From Roseburia porci (GTDB taxonomy: Bacteria > Bacillota > Clostridia > Lachnospirales > Lachnospiraceae), in NCBI RefSeq assembly GCF_009695765.1, contig NZ_VUNI01000004.1, positions 104,617 through 168,616 on the forward strand: a stretch of 64,000 nucleotides of DNA. Direction: 5' to 3'. The notes beneath the pieces are model-generated. The model worked only from the letters and a program-made list of their open reading frames with translations, searched no databases and was not told where the DNA came from. Numbering within the stretch: position 1 is the stretch's first letter; the number at the start of each line of letters is the position of its first letter. Below are positions 54,810 through 63,739 of the stretch, in pieces. The position numbers and the translations under genes are program-made.

Positions 54810-56201
54810 ATGGAATTAACAAATATCAGAGATATCTTCCGCAATCAGAAGAAATTCGAAAACCAGAAGATTACAATCGGAGGCTGGGTAAGAAGCAACC
54901 GTAATTCTAAGAATTTTGGATTTATCGTTGTAAATGACGGTACATTTTTTGAGCCGATCCAGGTTGTATATGCAGATGGACTGGAGAATTATGCAGAGAT
55001 CCAGAAGATCAATGTAGGAGCTGCAATCATCGTTACCGGTGAACTGGTTCCGACTCCAGAATCGAAGCAGCCGTTTGAAATCCAGGCGGAAAAAGTAGAG
55101 ATCGAAGGTGCTTCCACACCGGATTATCCGCTTCAGAAAAAACGTCACACTTTTGAGTATTTAAGAACAATCTCACATCTGAGACCGAGAACAAACACAT
55201 TTGAGGCCGTATTCCGTGTACGTTCCTTATGTGCATATGCAATTCATAAGTTTTTCCAGGAGAGAGACTTTGTATATGTGCACACTCCACTGATTACAGG
55301 AAGTGATTGTGAAGGCGCGGGTGAGATGTTCCAGGTAACAACCATGGATCTGAACAATGTTCCAAAGACAGCCGATGGAAAAGTGGATTATACACAGGAT
55401 TTCTTTGGAAAGCCGACGAATCTTACGGTGTCCGGTCAGTTAAATGGTGAGACTTATGCAATGGCATTTAAAAATATTTACACGTTTGGACCGACTTTCC
55501 GTGCGGAGAATTCCAACACAACACGTCATGCGGCAGAGTTCTGGATGATCGAGCCGGAGATCGCATTTGCGGATCTTGAGGACGATATGATTCTTGCTGA
55601 GAGCATGTTAAAATATGTAATCAATTACGTACTGGAAAATGCACCGGAAGAAATGGCATTTTTTAATAATTTTGTAGATAAAGGACTGTTAGACCGTCTG
55701 CACAATGTTGTAAACAATGACTTTGCAAGAGTTACTTACACAGAGGCAGTCGAAATCCTTTCCAAACACAATGATAAATTTGATTATAAGGTATCCTGGG
55801 GATGCGATCTTCAGACAGAGCATGAGCGTTATCTGACAGAACAGATCTACAAACGTCCGGTATTTGTAACGGATTATCCAAAGGAGATTAAAGCCTTCTA
55901 TATGAAGATGAACGAGGATGGAAAGACCGTTGCAGCAGTTGACTGCCTTGTTCCTGGAATTGGCGAGATTATTGGTGGAAGCCAGAGAGAGGACGATTAT
56001 GATAAGCTTCTTGAACGTATCAATGAACTTGGACTGAAAGAAGAGGACTATAAATTCTATCTGGATCTTCGTAAATACGGATCCGCAAGACATGCAGGAT
56101 TCGGACTTGGTTTTGAGAGATGCGTAATGTATCTGACAGGAATGGGCAATATCCGTGATGTCATTCCGTTCCCAAGAACAGTAAATAACTGCGAGTTATA
56201 A
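54810..56201 (+). CDS. asnS: Asparaginyl-tRNA synthetase
   Basis: AsnS charges tRNA-Asn with asparagine. The 463-residue class II enzyme has the N-terminal OB-fold anticodon domain ([24 protein letters not shown]), motif 2 [21 protein letters not shown], and motif 3 [22 protein letters not shown]. The invariant Asn-specific features, and absence of an Asp-specific GAD insertion, support Asn. ATG 54810 is chosen, 8 bases after GGAGG, over TTG 54795 and ATG 54804. The gene precedes the small membrane protein and the SCIFF locus. Confidence 0.96.
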   Translation: MELTNIRDIFRNQKKFENQKITIGGWVRSNRNSKNFGFIVVNDGTFFEPIQVVYADGLENYAEIQKINVGAAIIVTGELVPTPESKQPFEIQAEKVEIEGASTPDYPLQKKRHTFEYLRTISHLRPRTNTFEAVFRVRSLCAYAIHKFFQERDFVYVHTPLITGSDCEGAGEMFQVTTMDLNNVPKTADGKVDYTQDFFGKPTNLTVSGQLNGETYAMAFKNIYTFGPTFRAENSNTTRHAAEFWMIEPEIAFADLEDDMILAESMLKYVINYVLENAPEEMAFFNNFVDKGLLDRLHNVVNNDFARVTYTEAVEILSKHNDKFDYKVSWGCDLQTEHERYLTEQIYKRPVFVTDYPKEIKAFYMKMNEDGKTVAAVDCLVPGIGEIIGGSQREDDYDKLLERINELGLKEEDYKFYLDLRKYGSARHAGFGLGFERCVMYLTGMGNIRDVIPFPRTVNNCEL

Positions 56202-56296
56202 AGAATCATAGAATATGTGCAGAATCTCCCGCATAAGATATACCAATGATCCGGTCAGATGACGGCTGGAGAGGTGTGCTTTGCGGGAGAATGCAT

Positions 56297-56677
56297 ATGG
56301 AAAGACAGGAAAAGCGAAAAAAGCCGGGGAAAATGTTAGCGATTGCAGTCGTACTGATGATTGCAGTCAGTGCAATGTTACTTTTTATTCTTTCGGTTGT
56401 CATGTATAAGATGGCGCTTGGAAAGAATGTCGCAGAGATCGTTATTATACTGGTGTATGTAATTGCTGGAGTAATCGGTGGATTCCTTATGGGACGATAT
56501 ATGAGAGAACGCAGATTCCTGTGGGGGCTTGTAGCTGGTGCGGCGTATTTTTTCGTACTTCTTGCGATTTCACTTGCAGTAGGCGGAGGCCAGATGAAGG
56601 ATATGATGCAGATGTTTATTACAATGATCCTTTGTCTTGCATCTTCGATGATCGGAGGAATGATCGCTCCGGGATGA
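56297..56677 (+). CDS. TIGR04086-type membrane protein, 126 aa
   Basis: This small membrane protein has four helices (about residues 14-36, 42-62, 70-90, 98-120) and a charged N-terminus. It resembles the TIGR04086 family, which to my knowledge tends to occur near SCIFF genes in Clostridia. Its function is not known. ATG 56297 (MERQEK) is preferred, 6 bases after GGGAGA, over ATG 56246. It lies 100 bases upstream of the SCIFF precursor. Confidence 0.72.
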   Translation: MERQEKRKKPGKMLAIAVVLMIAVSAMLLFILSVVMYKMALGKNVAEIVIILVYVIAGVIGGFLMGRYMRERRFLWGLVAGAAYFFVLLAISLAVGGGQMKDMMQMFITMILCLASSMIGGMIAPG

Positions 56678-56692
56678 TTTTTCAAAAAGTCC

Positions 56693-56721
56693 TTTCCATA
56701 TAGGAAGTGCTGTGATATAAT
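56693..56721 (+). promoter_or_regulatory. Promoter of the SCIFF gene
   Basis: TTTCCA at 56693-56698 and TATAAT at 56716-56721 have a 17-base spacer, and TGA directly precedes the -10 (extended -10). The SCIFF start follows 60 bases later. Confidence 0.6.
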
Positions 56722-56780
56722 ACAGAAGATAGGCGGATTTTAGCGTTCCGTCAATAGATGAAGAAAAGGAGAGATTCTTA

Positions 56781-56924
56781 ATGAAACACGTAAAGACATT
56801 AAATACAAGAAAATTACAGAACACAATCAAAAAAGGTGGATGTGGCGAGTGCCAGACATCTTGCCAGTCAGCATGCAAAACTTCCTGCACAGTAGGAAAC
56901 CAGACATGTGAGCAGTGCAAATAA
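56781..56924 (+). CDS. scfA: SCIFF ranthipeptide precursor (six-cysteine peptide)
   Basis: This is the precursor of the SCIFF ranthipeptide, a ribosomally made, radical-SAM-modified peptide in which cysteine sulfurs are linked to other residues by thioether bonds. It encodes 47 residues: leader MKHVKTLNTRKLQNTIKKGG and core from CGECQTSC with Cys at 21, 24, 28, 32, 36 and 43. A seventh Cys at 46 is extra to the usual six. AAGGAGAG lies about 7 bases before the ATG. The maturase follows 100 bases downstream. The role of SCIFF is not fully known; quorum-type signalling has been proposed. Confidence 0.97.
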   Translation: MKHVKTLNTRKLQNTIKKGGCGECQTSCQSACKTSCTVGNQTCEQCK

Positions 56925-56958
56925 TTTTTGCATCAATTACATAAAGTATGATTCAAAC

Positions 56959-56981
56959 GACCGTTCGCGATGCGTGCGGTC
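56959..56981 (+). other. Hairpin between SCIFF and its maturase
   Basis: GACCG and CGGTC pair around 13 bases, with AACGA/TCGTT able to extend it loosely. No T run follows, so it may set the ratio of precursor to maturase mRNA rather than terminate. Confidence 0.4.
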
Positions 56982-57023
56982 ATTTGTTCGTTAATGAAAA
57001 GTAGAGAAAGAGAGGATATTATA

Positions 57024-58379
57024 GTGGTTCATCAATATAAGAACAACGGCTATGATATTGTTTTAGATGTTAACAGCGGCGCCATTCATGTGGTAGATGA
57101 TGTAACTTATGATGTCATCGGAATGTTTGAGGAGCATTCTGCCGGGGAAATTATTGCAGCTTTAAAAGACCGTTATCCGGAAACAGAGATCAAAGAGGCA
57201 ATTGAAGAAGTTCAGACATTGAAAGACAACGGAGATCTTTTTACAGAGGACTCCTATGAAACATATATTACAGATTTTAAAAAGCGTCCAACAGTTGTAA
57301 AGGCACTTTGCTTACATATTGCGCATGATTGTAATCTTGCCTGCCAGTACTGCTTTGCAGAGGAAGGTGAATATCATGGAAGAAGAGCATTGATGTCTTA
57401 TGAGACCGGTAAACAGGCACTGGATTTCCTTGTTGCCAATTCCGGTAACAGACGTAATCTGGAAGTGGATTTCTTCGGTGGAGAACCACTGATGAATTTC
57501 GATGTTGTAAAGCAGTTGGTTGCATACGGAAGAGAGATTGAGAAGACACAGGACAAGCATTTCCGTTTTACACTGACAACGAACGGCGTACTTTTGAATG
57601 ATGATATTATGGAATTTGCCAATAAGGAAATGGACAATGTCGTACTCAGTATTGACGGAAGAAAAGAAGTCAATGACCGTATGCGTCCATTCCGAAAAGG
57701 CGCTGGAAGCTACGATCTGATCGTTCCAAAATTCCAGAAATTTGCAGACAGCCGTAATCAGGAAAAATATTACGTGCGTGGTACTTTTACACATTACAAT
57801 ACAGATTTTTCCAACGATGTACTGCATCTGGCTGATCTTGGTTTTAAACAGATCTCTGTGGAACCGGTTGTTGCACAGGAGACCGATCCTTATGCGATTC
57901 AGGAAGCAGATCTTCCACAGCTCTTTGAAGAGTATGACAAGCTTGCCGCAGAGATGGTAAAACGTCATGGAACCGATAAGGACTTTAATTTCTTCCATTT
58001 CATGATTGATCTGGAAGGTGGACCATGTGTGGCAAAACGTTTATCCGGATGTGGATCAGGGACAGAGTATCTTGCTGTAACTCCATGGGGTGATCTTTAT
58101 CCTTGCCATCAGTTTGTTGGAAATGAAGATTTCCTGATGGGCAATGTATGGGATGGAGTACAGAAAACTGAGATCCGTGATGAGTTCAAATGCTGTAACG
58201 TTTACGCAAAAGAAAAATGCAGAAAATGTTTCGCAAGATTCTATTGCAGCGGCGGATGTGCAGCAAACTCTTACAATTTCCATGGAAATATTCTGGATGC
58301 CTATGATATTGGCTGCGAATTACAGAGAAAACGCGTGGAATGCGCGATTATGATAAAAGCCGCAGAGGCAGAAGAATAA
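57024..58379 (+). CDS. scfB: SCIFF radical SAM maturase
   Basis: This is the radical SAM enzyme that installs thioether links in SCIFF. The 451-residue protein starts VVHQYKNNGYDIVLDVNSG, the recognition domain, then the radical SAM CxxxCxxC as Cys103, Cys107 and Cys110 (CNLACQYC), and a SPASM-type C-terminus with many cysteines (CGSGTEYLAV, CHQF, CCNVYAKEKCRKCFARFYCSGGC). GTG 57024 is chosen because AGAGAGG lies 8 bases upstream, and the longer frame to 56970 lacks a site. The gene is followed after 20 bases by secDF, consistent with the conserved locus. Confidence 0.96.
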   Translation: MVHQYKNNGYDIVLDVNSGAIHVVDDVTYDVIGMFEEHSAGEIIAALKDRYPETEIKEAIEEVQTLKDNGDLFTEDSYETYITDFKKRPTVVKALCLHIAHDCNLACQYCFAEEGEYHGRRALMSYETGKQALDFLVANSGNRRNLEVDFFGGEPLMNFDVVKQLVAYGREIEKTQDKHFRFTLTTNGVLLNDDIMEFANKEMDNVVLSIDGRKEVNDRMRPFRKGAGSYDLIVPKFQKFADSRNQEKYYVRGTFTHYNTDFSNDVLHLADLGFKQISVEPVVAQETDPYAIQEADLPQLFEEYDKLAAEMVKRHGTDKDFNFFHFMIDLEGGPCVAKRLSGCGSGTEYLAVTPWGDLYPCHQFVGNEDFLMGNVWDGVQKTEIRDEFKCCNVYAKEKCRKCFARFYCSGGCAANSYNFHGNILDAYDIGCELQRKRVECAIMIKAAEAEE

Positions 58380-58399
58380 AGATAGGAAGGTAAAAAACA

Positions 58400-60664
58400 A
58401 TGAAAAAGAGTAAAGGCGTTGTTATCCTCGTTGTTATCCTGGCCTGCTTAGTTGGACTCGGATATTACGCTTCGACCATTCTTTCCGCAACGGAAAATGG
58501 TAAGGATAAAAACTCAATCAAGCTTGGTCTTGATCTCTCGGGTGGTGTATCAATTACATACCAGATCGATGATAAGAATCCTTCACAGGAGGACATCGAT
58601 GACACAATTTCCAAATTGGAAGAGCGTGCCCAGAACTATAGTACAGAGTATTCTGTTTATCAGGTAGGGGATGACCGTATCACGGTTGAAATTCCTGGTG
58701 TAACAGATGCAAACGCAGTATTGGAGGACCTGGGAAGCCCAGGATCACTTTACATTATTAAAGAGCATGATGCGGATGGTAATGCAAACTACAGCTATGA
58801 CAGTTCATCCAAGAGCTTTAAACTGAATTATGATGTTCAGGATCTGATTGATAATGGTTCCGTTATCCTCACTGGTACCGATATTGAATCGGCAGAGGCT
58901 GTTTATCAGTCAGACAGTGCAACAGGAAGCAAGGAACCGGTTGTAAGCTTTTCACTGACAGATGATGGCGCAAAGATTTTTGCAGATGCCACAACAGAGG
59001 CAGCAGCTTCCGGCGACAGCATCGGAATTTATTACGATGATCATTTCGTAAGCGTTCCAACCGTAAAAAGTGCAATCACTGACGGAGCTGGTGTAATTGA
59101 GGGAATGGGTTCTTATGATGAAGCCAAAGAACTTGCAACATTTATCCGTATCGGTGCAATCAACCTGAAATTATCCGAACTGGAATCCAGCGTTGTAGGA
59201 GCTTCTCTTGGAAGCCAGGCACTTGCAACCAGTGTGAAGGCTGGTGTGATTGGTCTTGCACTTGTTATGCTTTTCATGATCGTAATGTACAGTATCTCAG
59301 GTGTGGCAGCATCTATCGCACTTGGTATTTATATTACACTTACGATCGCATTCATTTACTTATTTGAGATTACACTGACATTGCCTGGTATCGCGGGTAT
59401 TATCCTTGGTATCGGTATGGCGGTTGATGCAAACGTTATTATATTTGCGCGAATCCGTGAGGAGATCACAAAGGGCAAAACAGTTCGTCTTGCGATTGAG
59501 GAAGGTTATAAAAAGGCATTATCTGCCATCGTGGATGGTAATGTAACGACCTTTATTGCGGCACTTGTCCTGATGCTTCTTGGATCAGGTACGGTAAAGG
59601 GATTTGCATATACACTGATGATTTCTATTATCCTGTCTATGTTCAGTGCACTCTTTATCACAAGAACACTGATGCGTGCAATGTATGCAGTAGGAGTTCG
59701 CTCTGAAAAATTCTACGGCAGAGCAAAAGAAAGAAAAGCAATCAACTTTATCAAATACAGATTTGTATATTTTGCAATTTCACTTGTTGTAATCGGTGCT
59801 GGTATTGTCGGAATGATCGGATATCATGCATCTACAGGAAGAGCTTTGAATTACAGTCTGGAGTTTGTTGGTGGTACATCAACAACTGCTGATTTTGGCA
59901 AGGAATATACAATTGACGAGATCGAGTCTGAGATTGTTCCGGAGATTGAGAAGATTACCGGAGATTCTGCGATCCAGGCAACAACAGTTGATGAGAGCAC
60001 CAACATTGTGATCAAGACAAGAACTCTGGATCTTGACGAACGTCAGGAGATGGAACAGGTGCTGGCAGACAAGTTTAACGTAGATAAGACAACAATCACA
60101 TCACAGAGTATCAGCTCAACAATCAGTGGCGAGATGAAACGTGATGCGGTATCAGCGGTTATTGTTGCATGTATTTTCATGTTGCTTTATATCTGGTTCC
60201 GATTCAAAGATATCCGCTTTGCAAGCAGTGCAATCATTGCTTTAGTACATGACGTTCTTGTTGTACTTACCGCATATGCGCTGATCCGTATTTCGGTTGG
60301 TGGAACATTTATTGCCTGCATGCTTACTATCGTAGGTTATTCCGTCAACGATACTATCGTTATCTTTGACCGAATTCGTGAAAATCTGCGCGGTACGAAT
60401 AAGCTGACACAGGAAAATCTGACAGAGATTGCAAATAAATCACTGACACAGACGATGGCACGAAGCATCAATACTTCGATTACAACATTAATCACGGTAA
60501 TCGTGCTTTATATTCTTGGAGTTGCTTCAATCCGTGAATTTGCACTGCCACTGATGATCGGTCTGATCTCCGGTGCATATTCATCTATCTTTATTGCAAC
60601 TGAGCTGTGGTTTATTATGAAACTTCATCTTGGCAAGAACAGAATTGTAAAAAAAGAAAAATAA
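58400..60664 (+). CDS. secDF: Protein translocase SecDF fusion
   Basis: SecD and SecF use the membrane potential to help pull proteins through SecYEG. Here both are one 754-residue protein, with SecD motifs (KLGLDLSGGVSITYQI, GLALVMLFMIVMY, GIGMAVDANVIIFARIREE) then SecF (YSLEFVGGTSTTADFG, GYSVNDTIVIFDRIREN). It has two large extracytoplasmic domains and twelve helices. Fusion is known in many Firmicutes. The ATG is behind AGGAAGG and 20 bases after scfB. A terminator follows the stop. Confidence 0.95.
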   Translation: MKKSKGVVILVVILACLVGLGYYASTILSATENGKDKNSIKLGLDLSGGVSITYQIDDKNPSQEDIDDTISKLEERAQNYSTEYSVYQVGDDRITVEIPGVTDANAVLEDLGSPGSLYIIKEHDADGNANYSYDSSSKSFKLNYDVQDLIDNGSVILTGTDIESAEAVYQSDSATGSKEPVVSFSLTDDGAKIFADATTEAAASGDSIGIYYDDHFVSVPTVKSAITDGAGVIEGMGSYDEAKELATFIRIGAINLKLSELESSVVGASLGSQALATSVKAGVIGLALVMLFMIVMYSISGVAASIALGIYITLTIAFIYLFEITLTLPGIAGIILGIGMAVDANVIIFARIREEITKGKTVRLAIEEGYKKALSAIVDGNVTTFIAALVLMLLGSGTVKGFAYTLMISIILSMFSALFITRTLMRAMYAVGVRSEKFYGRAKERKAINFIKYRFVYFAISLVVIGAGIVGMIGYHASTGRALNYSLEFVGGTSTTADFGKEYTIDEIESEIVPEIEKITGDSAIQATTVDESTNIVIKTRTLDLDERQEMEQVLADKFNVDKTTITSQSISSTISGEMKRDAVSAVIVACIFMLLYIWFRFKDIRFASSAIIALVHDVLVVLTAYALIRISVGGTFIACMLTIVGYSVNDTIVIFDRIRENLRGTNKLTQENLTEIANKSLTQTMARSINTSITTLITVIVLYILGVASIREFALPLMIGLISGAYSSIFIATELWFIMKLHLGKNRIVKKEK

Positions 60665-60684
60665 TCAGGCAGATTATTTCTCAG

Positions 60685-60725
60685 ACAGCCGCATCCATAT
60701 CCGATGCGGCTGTTGTTTTATTTTA
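60685..60725 (+). terminator. Terminator after secDF
   Basis: ACAGCCGCATC (60685-60695) pairs perfectly with GATGCGGCTGT (60703-60713) around a seven-base loop, then TGTTTTATTTTAT. Confidence 0.85.
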
Positions 60726-60732
60726 TGAAATT

Positions 60733-60805
60733 AGGGGGCATAATAGGCACTGCTTTGTGTAATTTGCTAAATCAAAAATTAAAAGTCACCTTTTGGCACC
60801 TTAAT
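60733..60805 (+). repeat. Solo arm of the inverted-repeat element
   Basis: This 73-base stretch matches one arm of the element at 43852-44160: it shares GGCATAAT (left arm GACATAAT), GGCACTG, TAATTTGCTAA, AAAATTAAAA and CACCTTAAT in the same order and spacing. It resembles the left arm (reverse complement) more than the right. There is no partner arm here. It ends 29 bases before a DUF1294 gene, just as the complete element ends 44 bases before the germination operon. Confidence 0.72.
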
Positions 60806-60833
60806 CTTTATAGAAAAAAGGAGGAAAATACAA

Positions 60834-61127
60834 ATGGAGATGCTTACAGTGGCATTTTTGTATGTCGTTATTATGAACATCGTAGGAGTTATGATGATGG
60901 GAATTGACAAATCACGGGCGAAAAGACATGCATGGCGGATTCCGGAGAAAACATTGTTTCTGATCAGTCTGCTCGGTGGAAGTGTTGGCAGTCTGGCTGG
61001 CATGTACCTGTTCCGGCACAAAACGAAACATATGAAATTCGTGATTGGAATGCCTTTGATTTTATTGATTCAGATTGTGGTTCTTACATATTTATATTTC
61101 AAATGGAGAGTGGCTCCTTATGGATGA
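60834..61127 (+). CDS. DUF1294 membrane protein, 97 aa
   Basis: This is a small membrane protein of the DUF1294 family, with three to four short hydrophobic segments. It has the family pattern MGIDKSRAKRHAWRIPEKTLFLISLLGGSVGSLAGMYLFRHKTKHMKF. Its biochemical role is unknown. ATG 60834 has AAGGAGG 9 bases upstream; 60840 is an alternative. It stands alone between the solo repeat arm and the glyA promoter. Confidence 0.88.
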   Translation: MEMLTVAFLYVVIMNIVGVMMMGIDKSRAKRHAWRIPEKTLFLISLLGGSVGSLAGMYLFRHKTKHMKFVIGMPLILLIQIVVLTYLYFKWRVAPYG

Positions 61128-61164
61128 TATAAGAAAATGTTATAACAGAACATAATTAATTAAA

Positions 61165-61193
61165 TTGCATTATAAATTCAGTTTGTATATAAT
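61165..61193 (+). promoter_or_regulatory. Promoter of glyA
   Basis: TTGCAT at 61165-61170 and TATAAT at 61188-61193 have a 17-base spacer. The leader of about 55 bases shows no glycine riboswitch or terminator. Confidence 0.68.
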
Positions 61194-61253
61194 GATAGCA
61201 AATTTAGTCTGACAATTTAATCAGATCGTGAGAGAAAAGGAGTTAAGAAGCCT

Positions 61254-62501
61254 ATGTACACATTAGAAGATATTCAGAAAACAGATCCGGAAATTGCCGG
61301 AGCAATTACAGATGAATTTAACCGACAGAACAGTCATATTGAGCTGATCGCTTCTGAGAACTGGGTAAGTCCTGCAGTGATGTCTGCAATGGGAAGTATC
61401 CTCACAAACAAATATGCAGAAGGGTATCCGGGAAGAAGATATTACGGAGGCTGTGAGTGTGTAGATGTTGTTGAGAATCTTGCAAGAGACCGTGCAAAAG
61501 AATTATTTGGCTGTGAGTATGTCAATGTACAGCCACATTCTGGTGCACAGGCCAATATGGCAGTACAGTTTGCAATTTTAAAACCAGGCGATACGATTAT
61601 GGGAATGAACCTGGATCACGGCGGACATCTGACACATGGATCACCGGTCAATTTCTCAGGTACATACTTCAAGGTTGTTCCTTATGGTGTAAACGATCAG
61701 GGATTCATTGATTATGATGAGGTAATGCGTCTGGCAATGGAATGCAGACCTAAGATGATCATTGCAGGTGCATCTGCATATGCAAGAACGATCGATTTTA
61801 AAAAGTTCAGAGAAATCGCAGATGCATGCGGTGCTGTACTTATGGTTGACATGGCACACATTGCAGGTCTTGTAGCAGCCGGCCTTCATCCAAGTCCAAT
61901 TCCATATGCGGATGTTGTTACAACAACAACACATAAGACATTGCGTGGACCACGTGGCGGAATGATCTTATGCAGCCAGGAAGTTGCGGATAAATATAAT
62001 TTCAACAAAGCTATCTTCCCGGGAATTCAGGGTGGACCGCTCATGCATGTGATCGCCGGAAAAGCGGTATGCTTTAAAGAAGCTCTTCAGCCGGAATTCA
62101 AAGAATATCAGAAACAGATCGTGAAAAACGCACAGGCACTGTGTAATGGGCTTATGAACAGAGGCGTTAAGATCGTATCTGGTGGTACGGACAATCATCT
62201 GATGTTAGTTGACCTTACCAACTTTGGCCTGACTGGAAAAGCCATCGAAAAACTGTTGGATTCAGCCAATATTACAGCAAATAAGAATACAATTCCGAAT
62301 GACCCTCAGAAACCATTTGTAACAAGCGGTATCCGTCTTGGAACACCGGCAGCAACATCCAGAGGATTAAAAGAGGATGATTTCGATCAGGTCGCAGAGG
62401 CAATCGCAATGCTGATCAAGGAAGGTGAGCCGGCTGTAGAGAAGGCAAAAGCCATCGTTAAAACATTGACAGATAAATATCCTTTAGATCCGATGCACTA
62501 A
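61254..62501 (+). CDS. glyA: Serine hydroxymethyltransferase
   Basis: GlyA interconverts serine and glycine, charging tetrahydrofolate with one-carbon units. The 415-residue PLP enzyme has the Schiff-base lysine Lys228 in [15 protein letters not shown], plus [15 protein letters not shown] and [23 protein letters not shown] precedes the ATG. It has its own promoter and is followed after 29 bases by the glycosyltransferase gene, likely on the same transcript. Nothing unusual is seen. Confidence 0.96.
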   Translation: MYTLEDIQKTDPEIAGAITDEFNRQNSHIELIASENWVSPAVMSAMGSILTNKYAEGYPGRRYYGGCECVDVVENLARDRAKELFGCEYVNVQPHSGAQANMAVQFAILKPGDTIMGMNLDHGGHLTHGSPVNFSGTYFKVVPYGVNDQGFIDYDEVMRLAMECRPKMIIAGASAYARTIDFKKFREIADACGAVLMVDMAHIAGLVAAGLHPSPIPYADVVTTTTHKTLRGPRGGMILCSQEVADKYNFNKAIFPGIQGGPLMHVIAGKAVCFKEALQPEFKEYQKQIVKNAQALCNGLMNRGVKIVSGGTDNHLMLVDLTNFGLTGKAIEKLLDSANITANKNTIPNDPQKPFVTSGIRLGTPAATSRGLKEDDFDQVAEAIAMLIKEGEPAVEKAKAIVKTLTDKYPLDPMH

Positions 62502-62530
62502 TTGTCCAGAAGAAAGGTTTGACATAGAAA

Positions 62531-63739
62531 ATGGGAAAAATAACAAAAATAATTGTTATGAACGGCGGCGTGGAAACGTTGGACTATTTCTCAGAGCAGA
62601 TGGCAGAGACATGGAGAAACATGGGAATATCCGTTTTTGTGTTTCAGTTACACAATGTAAAGGACTCGGTTAAACGTGTAAGGAAGTTCATAAAACCGGG
62701 GCATACGATACTGGTTACCTTTAATTTTGAAGGTCTTGAGCGGGAAGAGGGAATTTATAGCCCGGACATGGGATATGTCTGGCAGGAATATCAGATTCCA
62801 TGTTATAACATTGCAGCAGATCATCCGTATTTCTATGATAACAGACTCCGGGAGCTTCTCAGTGATGAGAAGCTTCAACCGGGGCTTCTTCGGAATTATC
62901 ATCATTTGAGCATAGACCGGAATCATCAGAAGTATTTCCAGGAATTTTATCCGGAATTTGATGATGCCGGTTTTTTGCCGCTTGCGGGAAGCTGCTATCC
63001 GGAATCTGAGGAGAAAACCGAGGCGGGAACAGTGGATGTGATTTTTACCGGGAATTACACGGAACCTGCTTTTTTTGAAAAGAATATCCACTGGATTAAC
63101 GAGGAATATGCTGCATTTTATCAGGGAATCATTGATGAACTGATCCTTCATCCGGAGTGGACAGTCGAAGCGGTAGAACTTTCACACTGTGAACGTGAGA
63201 TGGGTGCAAATTCACCGGAGGATTTAAGACCTGCTTTACATAAAATGATCTTTATTGATCTGTATTTACGGAATTTTTTCCGTGGAAAAATTGTTGCGGA
63301 AGTATGCGATGCAGGAATTCCGGTAACCGTGATCGGAAAAGGCTGGGAGAAGCTTGCATTAACGCATAAAGAGAATCTTACGATCCTTCCACAGACAGAT
63401 TCAAAAGCCTGTCTTCGGGCACTGACAACGGCAAAAGTATCTTTAAATGTGATGCCGTGGTTTAAGGATGGAGCGCATGACCGTGTGTTTAATTCCATTT
63501 TAAACGGTGCGGTATGCGTGTCGGATCGAAGCGGGTATCTTTGTGAGGAACTTCCGGAGGGTTACGGCGTCTGCTATTATGATCTGAATCATCCGGAGGA
63601 GGCAGTGGAGAAAATCAGACTGCTGTTGTCGGAGGATGAGCGAAGAAAGCAGATATTAGAGGCTGGCAGAACCTTAACTGAAAAAGGGCATACATGGGAA
63701 CAACGGGCAGAACAATTACTTCAGATGGCAGGAATATAA
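62531..63739 (+). CDS. Glycosyltransferase family protein (CgeB-like)
   Basis: This 402-residue soluble protein resembles glycosyltransferases of the GT-B fold with a C-terminal Glyco_trans_1_2 domain, of the CgeB/DUF3880 type. Seen are the start IIVMNGGVETLDYFSEQMAETW, and in the C-terminal half the donor-binding region VSLNVMPWFKDGAHDRVFNSILNGAVCVSDRSGYL. No membrane segment is present. The donor and acceptor are unknown, and a spore-coat or cell-surface role is possible but not shown. It follows glyA without a terminator between. Confidence 0.8.
   Translation: MGKITKIIVMNGGVETLDYFSEQMAETWRNMGISVFVFQLHNVKDSVKRVRKFIKPGHTILVTFNFEGLEREEGIYSPDMGYVWQEYQIPCYNIAADHPYFYDNRLRELLSDEKLQPGLLRNYHHLSIDRNHQKYFQEFYPEFDDAGFLPLAGSCYPESEEKTEAGTVDVIFTGNYTEPAFFEKNIHWINEEYAAFYQGIIDELILHPEWTVEAVELSHCEREMGANSPEDLRPALHKMIFIDLYLRNFFRGKIVAEVCDAGIPVTVIGKGWEKLALTHKENLTILPQTDSKACLRALTTAKVSLNVMPWFKDGAHDRVFNSILNGAVCVSDRSGYLCEELPEGYGVCYYDLNHPEEAVEKIRLLLSEDERRKQILEAGRTLTEKGHTWEQRAEQLLQMAGI

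Noticed and set aside
57312..57998. 228-codon minus-strand frame across the SCIFF maturase
   Set aside because: It is antisense to a recognised radical SAM enzyme and has no ribosome binding site or family resemblance.
61194..61253. Glycine riboswitch upstream of glyA
   Set aside because: The leader is only about 55 bases with no conserved aptamer-like core or terminator.
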